Source of the DNA: Thermoflexus sp042408365
GTDB lineage: Bacteria; Chloroflexota; Anaerolineae; Thermoflexales; Thermoflexaceae
DNA: 30,587 nucleotides
Direction of reading: 5' to 3'
Assembly (NCBI RefSeq): GCF_042408365.1
Contig: NZ_JBHOQJ010000296.1
Coordinates: 1 to 30,587 of the forward strand
The notes below the pieces were generated by a model. That model saw nothing but the letters and a program-made list of their open reading frames with translations. It did no database searches and had not been told where the DNA came from. Each line of letters opens with the position of its first letter. Position 1 is the stretch's first letter. Below, piece after piece: positions 24,547-30,587 of this stretch. A program made the translations under genes and the position numbers.

Positions 24547-25302
24547 TCAGCGAGCTGTCCAGCCCAGGTCGATCGTCCAAGCGGCACCGGTGACAGCCGA
24601 TGCTTCATCCGAGCACAGGTAGGCCACCAGCGCCGCGACCTCCTCGGGCTCAATCAGCCGGCGGATGGCCGCCGGCTCCAGCATGACCTTCTCCACCACC
24701 TCCTCCGGGGGAATCCCCCGCGTCCGTGCTTGATCCTGAATTTGGTTCTCCACCAAGGGCGTGCGCACATAGGCGGGGCAGATCGCGTTCACCGTGATGC
24801 CATAGGGGCCGCCCTCCAGGGCCGCAACCCGGGTCAGGCCGATCAAGCCGTGCTTGGCGGCCACGTAGGCACCCTTGAACGGCGAGGCCACGAGCCCATG
24901 GATCGATGCGATGTTGACGATCCGCCCCCAGCGCTGGGCCTTCATGGCCGGCCACGCATACTTGGTGAGGAGAAAGGGGGCAGTGAGCATCACCGCGAGC
25001 ATCGCCTCCCAGATATCCTCGGGGAACTGCTCAATGGGGTCGATGTGTTGAAAGCCCGCGTTGTTAATCAAGATGTGGACTGTCCCGAAGCGCTTCGAGG
25101 TCTCCGCGATGAGGCGATGGCAGTCCTCACGCCGACGCAGATCGGCGTAAAGAAACGTGCCCCCAATCGCCTGAGCCACCGCATGTCCCTGCTCCACCTG
25201 AACATCCGCCACCACCACCTGATCCCCCTCCCGGGCCAATCGTTCCGCAATGGCCCGCCCGATCCCGCTCGCCGCCCCCGTCACCACCGCCACCCGGGCC
25301 AT
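24547..25302 (-). CDS. bdhA: SDR, 3-hydroxybutyrate dehydrogenase-like
   Basis: The 251-residue short-chain dehydrogenase has TGAASGIG (8-15) for NAD binding, NNAG (80-83), and catalytic Ser133, Tyr146 and Lys150. The stretches NNAGFQHIDPIEQFPEDIW, MLTAPFLLTKYAWPAMKAQ, IASIHGLVASPFKGAYVAAKHGL, VRTPLVENQIQDQA and GAAWTIDLGWTAR are those of D-3-hydroxybutyrate dehydrogenase, which oxidises 3-hydroxybutyrate to acetoacetate with NAD. A close relative acting on a longer 3-hydroxy acid is possible. It lies 42 bases after ligase 2 and 15 before hydrolase 1. It hints that the pathway yields or uses 3-hydroxy acids. Confidence 0.9.
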   Translation of the reverse strand: MARVAVVTGAASGIGRAIAERLAREGDQVVVADVQVEQGHAVAQAIGGTFLYADLRRREDCHRLIAETSKRFGTVHILINNAGFQHIDPIEQFPEDIWEAMLAVMLTAPFLLTKYAWPAMKAQRWGRIVNIASIHGLVASPFKGAYVAAKHGLIGLTRVAALEGGPYGITVNAICPAYVRTPLVENQIQDQARTRGIPPEEVVEKVMLEPAAIRRLIEPEEVAALVAYLCSDEASAVTGAAWTIDLGWTAR

Positions 25303-25344
25303 CCTCGCCTCCTGCCGGTGGATCCACCTGCGCCGACTCGGGAT

Positions 25345-26859
25345 TCAACCGCCGAATCGCCGTTTCAATGCGGTCTTATCGACCTTCCCAGCCCCCGTCT
25401 TGGGCAACTCTTCCACAAAGACCACCGATTTGGGCACTTTGTAGCTTGCCAGGCGGCCCCGCAGATAAGCCAACAGCTCAGCTTCCGTCATGGTGCTTCC
25501 CGGCCGTCGCACCACGATCGCCCGCCCCACCTCCCCCCACTCGGGGTCGGGCACCCCGATCAGCGCTGCCTCGACCACATCCGGATGGCCGAGCATCACG
25601 CTCTCGACCTCCGCGGGATAGATGTTCTCCCCACCGGAAATGATGAGGTCCTTGATCCGACCAACGATGTAGAAATCCCCCTCCTCATCGCTCATGGCCA
25701 AATCCCCCGTCCGCAGCCAGCCCTCTACGATCGTCTGCGCCGTTTCCTCCGGGCGGTTCCAATAACCCGGGATCACATGGGGTCCACGGATCCACAGCTC
25801 TCCGACCTCTCCGGGCTCGGCATCATGGCCATCTCGGACCACTCGGACCTCGATATGAAAAAGGGGGCTTCCGACCGAGCCCGGCTTGCGCTGTGTTTTT
25901 TCATCCGGCAGCCAGAAGTTATTGGGGCCGGCCTCGGTCAACCCATAACCGGTCTTAAAGGGCACCCCTTTCTCGAAGAAGCGCTCAAAGATCGGCATCG
26001 GGCATGGCGCACCTCCACTGATGACGATGCGACAGCGGGAGAAATCCGCCCGCCCCCACCGGGGATGCTGCTGGAGGCGGATGAACATCGTCGGCACGCC
26101 AAAGAGGAGGGTGACCGGCTCGCGCTCCAGCAGGTCGAAGACCTGATCGGGATCGAAGGCGGCGCAGAGGATCGAGGCGCCGCCGATGTGAACCAACGGG
26201 GTGGTGAAGACATTAAGGCCGCCGGTGTGAAAGAGAGGGGCGTTAAGGATAGCCACATCATCCGGCCGGAGGCCCCAACTCATCACGGTGTTAACCGCGT
26301 TCCAGGTGATTGTGCCATAGGTGAGGATTGCTGCCTTGGGCAATCCGGTGGTCCCGCCAGTGTAACACAGCACCCACGGATCCTCGAGGGTGAGCAGGAT
26401 CGGAGCCGGCGGACGGTCTGAGGCTCGGCTCACCCACTCCTCCCATCGCCGGTGAGTCCCCCGTACCGGCTCATCCAGAGCAATCATTAAGGGAACGGCT
26501 TCTTCGAGAGCTGCCGCTTTCTCCCCCAAATCCCCGCTGTAAACCAGGGCCCGCGGTGGGATCTCCCGCAACAGGGCTTGAAGCTCGGGGACGGTCAGAC
26601 GGGTGTTCAAAGCCTGTAGGATCACGCCGGTCTTCTGGCAGGCAAACAGCAGGTCCAAGTATTCCAACCGGTTGGTCGAAAGGACAGCCAAGAGTTCCCC
26701 CTTGCGCAATCCCAGGGCCTGCAGCGCATGGGCTGCCTGGTTGGCCCGTCGATTCCACTCTGCATAAACGATCCGCCTCCCCGTGGAGGCCTCTATCAGC
26801 GCCACGCGGTTTGGGGAAAGCCGGGCGCGTTTCGCCAGCCAATCCACCGCCGGGATCAT
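25345..26859 (-). CDS. AMP-forming acyl-CoA synthetase/ligase 2
   Basis: A second ANL ligase of 504 residues, related to ligase 1 but clearly different. It has YTGGTTGLPKAA (166-177), YGLTEAGPNNFW, GWLRTGDLAMSDEEGDFYIVGRIKDLIISGGENIYPAEVE and Lys492 in LPKTGAGKVDK. The first motif has GG in place of SG, still within family variation. Two different ligases in one operon suggest either two acids or activation at two steps. The start overlaps the hydrolase 2 stop by ATGA. Confidence 0.92.
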   Translation of the reverse strand: MIPAVDWLAKRARLSPNRVALIEASTGRRIVYAEWNRRANQAAHALQALGLRKGELLAVLSTNRLEYLDLLFACQKTGVILQALNTRLTVPELQALLREIPPRALVYSGDLGEKAAALEEAVPLMIALDEPVRGTHRRWEEWVSRASDRPPAPILLTLEDPWVLCYTGGTTGLPKAAILTYGTITWNAVNTVMSWGLRPDDVAILNAPLFHTGGLNVFTTPLVHIGGASILCAAFDPDQVFDLLEREPVTLLFGVPTMFIRLQQHPRWGRADFSRCRIVISGGAPCPMPIFERFFEKGVPFKTGYGLTEAGPNNFWLPDEKTQRKPGSVGSPLFHIEVRVVRDGHDAEPGEVGELWIRGPHVIPGYWNRPEETAQTIVEGWLRTGDLAMSDEEGDFYIVGRIKDLIISGGENIYPAEVESVMLGHPDVVEAALIGVPDPEWGEVGRAIVVRRPGSTMTEAELLAYLRGRLASYKVPKSVVFVEELPKTGAGKVDKTALKRRFGG

Positions 26860-27662
26860 GCCAAGGCCTCCTCCCCCTGCAGGAACGCGATGGCCACCCG
26901 GTTAAACGCCTCTGCCTGCTCGATGAAGAAGAGATGCCCAGCCTCCGGGAAGAGCACTAGCCGACTGGAGGCAATACGAGCGTGAAGACGTCGGGCGTTC
27001 TCCACCGGAACCACCCGGTCCTCCACCCCGTGGGCGATTAAGGTGGGGGCCTGGATTTCATGGACGCGCGCCTCCAGGTTAAAAGCCATGGCGGCCGCAA
27101 GCTGACGCTGGTAAGCGTAGAGAGGCTGAGGATGGGCCCTCCGCCAGGCCACATAGGCCTCCAGGGCTTCCGGGTGCTCCCGAAGGAATCGCTCGGTCAC
27201 AGAGACCGCCCACAAGCGCCGGAGGTCGGTCTCCGGATCGCCCGTGCGGTTCATGAGAACAGCCAGGGTCTCAGGGGGCATCGGGATCATATTGGGGCCG
27301 CCAAAGGAGGTGCAGCAGAGGATCAAACGGTTCACTCGGTGAGGATGGCGCAGGGCGAACATCTGAGCGATGAAGCCGCCCATTGAGGCGCCGACGATAT
27401 GCGCTCGATCGATCCCGAGACCCTCCAGCAGCCCGGCCACATCATCGGCCATCTGCTCGATTGTATAAGGGACATCCGGCTTGTCCGACTGGCCTGCGCC
27501 CCGGTTGTCGATGGCAATGGCCCGAAAGCGATGGGCGAAGGCAGGTAGCTGGCGATGCCATAGATAGTGATCTCCTCCAAGGCCGGGGATGAACACCACC
27601 GCCTCGCCCTGGCCTTCCTCCACATAAAAGAGGCGGATCTCACCCACCTGCACGTGGGGCAT
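26856..27662 (-). CDS. Alpha/beta hydrolase 2 (enol-lactonase-like)
   Basis: The 268-residue hydrolase has normal family length. Motifs are FIPGLGGDHYLW (oxyanion region), DNRGAGQSDKP, the nucleophile elbow GASMGG with Ser93, the acid in HGVEDRVVP, and the His in EAGHLFFIEQ. The overall style is that of 3-oxoadipate enol-lactonase and related C-C or ester hydrolases, but such labels are unreliable for substrate. It starts 23 bases before the TetR gene ends, so it is coupled to the regulator. Confidence 0.9.
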   Translation of the reverse strand: MPHVQVGEIRLFYVEEGQGEAVVFIPGLGGDHYLWHRQLPAFAHRFRAIAIDNRGAGQSDKPDVPYTIEQMADDVAGLLEGLGIDRAHIVGASMGGFIAQMFALRHPHRVNRLILCCTSFGGPNMIPMPPETLAVLMNRTGDPETDLRRLWAVSVTERFLREHPEALEAYVAWRRAHPQPLYAYQRQLAAAMAFNLEARVHEIQAPTLIAHGVEDRVVPVENARRLHARIASSRLVLFPEAGHLFFIEQAEAFNRVAIAFLQGEEALA

Positions 27663-28269
27663 CTGTTGCTCCTTTCGCCTCAGAAGGGAGGGCGATCCCG
27701 TGGCGAATGAAGGCCATAGCTGTCTCCAGCACCTCCTCCGGAGGCTCTCGGTTCTCCCAGAGCACCCAACGCATCCCCAGGAAGTGAGCGATGCCCATCA
27801 GGCAGTAGGCCAGCGTCTCCGGAGCCATAGGGCGGATCTGGCCAGCCTCCATCGCACGGGCGAGGCCCCGGGTGTATCCCTCGGCTAGACGCTGGTAGTA
27901 CTCCCGATAGACCGCCTCGTCAACAAACTGGCTCTCCAGAACGATACGGTAGAGGAAGCGGTGCTGGAGGACAAAGCGAAAGAATGCCCGATAGCCTTGA
28001 CGTTCGATCTCCAGGCGATCTTGCAGCCCTGCCACCGCCATGGCGATGAACTTGCGCAGCTCGTGGCTCATATAGCGGACCAGAGCGCGGAAGATATCTT
28101 CTTTGGAGTCGAAGTAGAGGTAAAAGGTGCCCTGGGCCACTCCGGCGCGACGCACGATCTCAGAGATGGAGGCTCGTCGGAACCCCAGCTCCCCAAAGAC
28201 TTCCTCCGCCGCCTCCAGCAGCCGACGGCGAGTCTGCTCCCCCCGAACCGTTATGGGTGTCCGTGCCAT
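27640..28269 (-). CDS. TetR-family transcriptional regulator
   Basis: The 209-residue repressor-type protein has an N-terminal helix-turn-helix (about 12-60) with ASISEIVRRAGVAQGTFYLYFDSKEDIF. The C-terminal ligand domain (FFRFVLQHRFLYRIVLESQFVDEAVYREYY) resembles TetR members that sense acyl-CoA or fatty-acid metabolites. It is the first gene of the operon and its own promoter contains an inverted repeat, so it probably represses itself and the downstream genes until a ligand or CoA thioester accumulates. It overlaps hydrolase 2 by 23 bases. No clear ribosome site precedes the ATG at 28269, so translation may be weak, as would suit a repressor. Confidence 0.92.
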   Translation of the reverse strand: MARTPITVRGEQTRRRLLEAAEEVFGELGFRRASISEIVRRAGVAQGTFYLYFDSKEDIFRALVRYMSHELRKFIAMAVAGLQDRLEIERQGYRAFFRFVLQHRFLYRIVLESQFVDEAVYREYYQRLAEGYTRGLARAMEAGQIRPMAPETLAYCLMGIAHFLGMRWVLWENREPPEEVLETAMAFIRHGIALPSEAKGATDAPRAGG

Positions 28270-28283
28270 GGCCGAAATATGAC

Positions 28284-28303
28284 ATATGATTCACCTATCA
28301 TAT
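28284..28303 (-). promoter_or_regulatory. Candidate TetR operator (7-6-7 inverted repeat)
   Basis: ATATGAT, six bases TCACCT, then ATCATAT: a perfect inverted repeat of the size TetR dimers use. It lies 15 bases before the TetR start codon and covers four bases of the promoter -10 box. Confidence 0.6.
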
Positions 28304-28329
28304 TACTGGATTCCAATAAGATTTGTCAA
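28300..28329 (-). promoter_or_regulatory. Promoter of the TetR-led operon
   Basis: The minus strand reads TTGACA (28324-28329), a perfect -35 box. An 18-base spacer and TAATAT (28300-28305) follow, with four of six -10 matches. It directs transcription into the TetR gene and the run of twelve genes after it. The operator-like inverted repeat overlaps its -10 box. Confidence 0.65.
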
Positions 28330-28939
28330 GCCCCTCTCCCTGATCGGAATCCCCGTCCCCGGGAAGAATGCCTCCCAACGCGACCGTCCTTGGTTCTCAA
28401 GCCCTCCGGCGGGTGGTTCCCTACGGCCCTCCAGCGCCTTGTCCGAAGTCACATCCGGAGGTCAGCTTTTCCCTTCCGGGGAGGAATAGATGCCTCTACC
28501 ACTACGCACGGGCAGGGGAAAAGGAGAAGCAGGACACCTGGAGGGGCAAAGCGCAGGTTGGTGCATTTTAGGAGATAGATCAGGCGCTGAAGGCACCCGC
28601 CCCAGTCCCAAAATTGAGCAGGGTAGACGACAGCAACACCTAACACATCCCCAGGAGAACAGAGCTCTCCCTGGAAGGCGTGATCACCCCGTTTCCCAGA
28701 AGCTGATCTCTACGCGTAACTATTCAGCTTGATCCCATTCGGTTCAGAGCTCTCGTAAGGAGGCGGAAGGCCCCCTTGATCCCCCCCTCCCCACGGCCCG
28801 AAGGGTCGTGGGGGGGATGAAAAATCTTTTGAGGGCCGCGCCGAAGGCGCGCGGCTCGGCCCCCAAAAGCCCCCAGGAGGAAACCGCCCACATAGCGTAT
28901 CGGCATTGCGTGAGAACGGCTGAACAGTTATCTCTGCGC
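28330..28939. other. Intergenic region between mmsA and TetR operon
   Basis: Apart from a copy of the dispersed element at 28707-28905, I see no gene here. The part from 28330 to about 28700 has short open frames on both strands but none with a ribosome site or protein-like composition. Confidence 0.55.
28707..28905 (+). repeat. Dispersed double-hairpin element, complete copy
   Basis: The copy keeps GGAGGCGGAAGGCCCCCTT, a GC hairpin (CCCACGGCCC-GAA-GGGTCGTGGG, 28790-28812), the core ATGAAAAATCTTTTGA, and a second hairpin with GCCGCGC and GCGCGCGGC arms closed by an outer GGGCC/GGCCCCCAAAAG stem. The right end is CCAGGAGGAAACCGCC. Read on the minus strand, hairpin 2 is followed by GATTTTTC, so it could end mmsA transcripts. 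Left limit is uncertain. Confidence 0.65.
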
Positions 28940-30394
28940 TTAAAACCATCGGGTGATCACGACCTTGCGATCCGTAAAGAAATAGAGCGTATCCATCCCT
29001 TGGCCGTGGAGATCGCCGAAGAAGGAGCTCTTCTGGCCCGCGAAGGGATAGGGGGCGATCGGGGCGGCGACGCCGATGTTGATCCCCACATTGCCCGCCC
29101 GCACCCGCAGCTTAAACTCCCGCGCCGCCTTCCCGTCGCGGGTGAACAGCGAGGCGGCGTTCCCATAAGAGGAACGGTTGATGATCGTGAGAGCCTCCTC
29201 CAAATCCCGCGCGGGGATAATCCCCAGCACGGGCCCGAAGATCTCCTCACAGGCGATCGCCATCGAGGGCTCAACTCGATCAAAGATGGTCGGCCCGATG
29301 AAATAGCCCTTCGGATACCCCGGCACCTGGATCCCCCGGCCGTCCAGCAGGAGATCCGCCTCCTCCTGCAGGCCGATCTCAATGTAGCGATGGATCCGCT
29401 CCAAGGCTTTGCGGGAAACCACCGGGCCCATCTGCACGCCCTCCTCCAACCCATAACCCACCCGGATCCGGGAGGCCCCCTCCACCAACGCCTCCGCGAG
29501 CGGCCGGTGGATCTCCCCCACCGCGATCGCCAGGGAGCCGGCCAGACAACGCTGCCCCGCTGACCCAAAAGCAGAGGAGAGGATCGCGGGGACCGTTCGC
29601 TCCAGATCCGCGTCCGGCATCACCACCAGCGCGTTCTTCGCGCCCCCATGGCACTGGGCCCGCTTGCCGTGGGCGGTGGCGGTCGCATACACATACTTCG
29701 CCACCGGTGTGGACCCCACGAAGGACACTCCAGCGATCCCCGGATGGGCCAGCAGAGCGTCCACCACCTCCTTGCCCCCGTGGACCAGGTTGATCACCCC
29801 GGGCGGGAAGCCCGCTTGCTGGATCAACTCGAAGAGCCGGGTCTGAGTGATCGGGCAGATCTCCGACGGCTTGACGATGTACGTGTTGCCCGCCACCAAC
29901 GCATAAGGGAAGAACCAGGAAGGGATCATCGCCGGGAAGTTGAAGGGGGCGATACAACAGAAGACCCCCACCGGCTCCAGGATGCACTCTTCATCGATCC
30001 CATCGGCGATCTGAGGGGTGTGATAACCCATTAACGAGGCGAACATCCCCGCCGCCGCCTCGATGTTCTCTAAGGTTCGCTGCATCTCCCCTCGGGCTTC
30101 CTCCAGGGTCTTTCCGTGCTCCTGCACGATGGTGCGCGCCAGATCATCGAAATGCTGCTCCACCAGATCCCGCAGGCGGAGGAGATAGCGCGCTCGGGCC
30201 TGGACCGGGAGGCGGCGCCATGTTTCAAAGGCTGACCGGGCGGCCGCCACCGCGCGATCGACCTCCTCCGGGGTGGACAGTGGGACCCGGGCGATGACCT
30301 CATCCAGGGCGGGGTTGCGGACCTCCAGAAAGTTCTCCGTCGTTGAGGCTACCCACTCGCCGCCGATATAGTTGCGTAGAATCTCCACCCCCAT
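28940..30394 (-). CDS. mmsA: Methylmalonate-semialdehyde dehydrogenase (CoA-acylating)
   Basis: The 484-residue aldehyde dehydrogenase belongs to the MmsA group. This group oxidises methylmalonate or malonate semialdehyde to propionyl-CoA or acetyl-CoA with NAD and CoA, in valine, beta-alanine or inositol breakdown. Typical parts are RNYIGGEWVAS, PVGVFCCIAPFNFPAMIPSWFFPYAL, QCHGGAKNALVVMPDAD, FGSAGQRCLAGS with catalytic Cys283, and the C-terminus SFFGDLHGQGMDTLYFFTDRKVVITRW. The usual general-base Glu of ordinary aldehyde dehydrogenases is absent from QCHGGAKN, as expected for this CoA-dependent branch. The ATG at 30394 follows AGGAGG. It is on its own transcript; a tie to the downstream acyl-CoA operon is possible but unproven. 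Confidence 0.94.
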   Translation of the reverse strand: MGVEILRNYIGGEWVASTTENFLEVRNPALDEVIARVPLSTPEEVDRAVAAARSAFETWRRLPVQARARYLLRLRDLVEQHFDDLARTIVQEHGKTLEEARGEMQRTLENIEAAAGMFASLMGYHTPQIADGIDEECILEPVGVFCCIAPFNFPAMIPSWFFPYALVAGNTYIVKPSEICPITQTRLFELIQQAGFPPGVINLVHGGKEVVDALLAHPGIAGVSFVGSTPVAKYVYATATAHGKRAQCHGGAKNALVVMPDADLERTVPAILSSAFGSAGQRCLAGSLAIAVGEIHRPLAEALVEGASRIRVGYGLEEGVQMGPVVSRKALERIHRYIEIGLQEEADLLLDGRGIQVPGYPKGYFIGPTIFDRVEPSMAIACEEIFGPVLGIIPARDLEEALTIINRSSYGNAASLFTRDGKAAREFKLRVRAGNVGINIGVAAPIAPYPFAGQKSSFFGDLHGQGMDTLYFFTDRKVVITRWF

Positions 30395-30410
30395 GACCAC
30401 CTCCTTTTGT

Positions 30411-30587
30411 TAGGAATTATGCGGTTCGGGGCCCACCTCCGAAGCCCACGAGGGAACCCACCGCGTAACACCGATCCTCAGTGAGGAGGCCGATGGCCCC
30501 TCTCCCTTCCCTGCAACCCTTCGGGGCGTGGAGAGAGGGGATGGAAAATATTTTGGGGGCCAGCCGGGCGCCGAAGGTCCCATTGGC
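30411..30587 (+). repeat. Dispersed element, truncated by window end
   Basis: It begins with TAGGAATTATGCGGTTCGGGG (its first 16 bases are the inverse of 5110-5125). It continues through GAGGAGGCCGATGGCCCC, a GC hairpin around ACCCTTCGGG, the core GGGGATGGAAAATATTTTGGGGG, and the left arm AGCCGGGCGCC. The window stops inside hairpin 2. Confidence 0.65.
30416..30443 (-). promoter_or_regulatory. Possible mmsA promoter inside repeat end
   Basis: The minus strand reads TTCGGA (30438-30443), 16 bases, then CATAAT (30416-30421), with four and five of six consensus matches. It lies just before the mmsA ribosome site and is formed by the terminal sequence of the repeat element. Confidence 0.35.

Noticed and set aside
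24517..26421. 634-codon plus-strand open frame antisense to the SDR and ligase 2
   Set aside because: Translation is Arg/His/Pro-rich without domains, and both minus-strand genes underneath are well supported.
1..30587. tRNA, rRNA, CRISPR array, insertion sequence, prophage or defence system
   Set aside because: No cloverleaf, ribosomal RNA stretch, regular spacer array, transposase, integrase or known defence domain was seen on reading the gaps and genes.

Overview
The window looks like a chromosomal fragment of a GC-rich, probably thermophilic bacterium. I favour a Chloroflexota lineage of the Thermoflexus/Anaerolineae kind, by inference only. The signs are Pro/Thr/Ser-rich linkers straight after the lipobox in two lipoproteins, strong GGAGG-type ribosome sites, very tight operons with ATGA overlaps, and a general gene style. 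There is no rRNA, tRNA, CRISPR array, transposase or phage gene that I can see.

Left part (1-8,100): a YgeY-like M20 hydrolase downstream of enolase, two lineage-specific proteins (a Trp/Gly-rich membrane protein and a secreted protein), an orphan LuxR-type response regulator, a PEBP-like lipoprotein and a HIT protein. Their intergenic gaps are unusually rich in hairpins. Middle (8,100-14,400): a SAM methyltransferase, then a GH13 alpha-glucosidase overlapping yggU on the plus strand. Facing them on the minus strand is a two-gene operon of an FGGY-type carbohydrate kinase and a PLP enzyme very like sphingosine-1-phosphate lyase.

Right part (14,900-28,300): one long minus-strand run of thirteen genes, read from high to low coordinates. 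A TetR repressor comes first, then alpha/beta hydrolase, AMP-forming acyl-CoA ligase, 3-hydroxybutyrate-dehydrogenase-like SDR, second hydrolase, second ligase, a KAS III-like condensing enzyme, and a MaoC hydratase. After a 156-base gap comes a complete branched-chain-amino-acid-type ABC importer (binding protein, two ATPases, two permeases). The TetR gene has a good promoter whose -10 box lies in a 7-6-7 inverted repeat, a likely autoregulatory operator. Read as a whole, this is a candidate regulated system for importing an acid or ester, activating it with CoA, and processing it by a beta-oxidation-like route. A methylmalonate-semialdehyde dehydrogenase gene lies upstream of it.

A dispersed non-coding element with two GC-rich hairpins around an A/T-rich core occurs five or six times in the intergenic gaps. 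Both ends of the window lie inside copies of it, as expected if an assembly broke at repeats. A second set of short GGGGCGG-type palindromes is also present. The best leads are the TetR/acyl-CoA/ABC cluster, the kinase-lyase pair, the enlarged LivH-type permease and the dispersed element.
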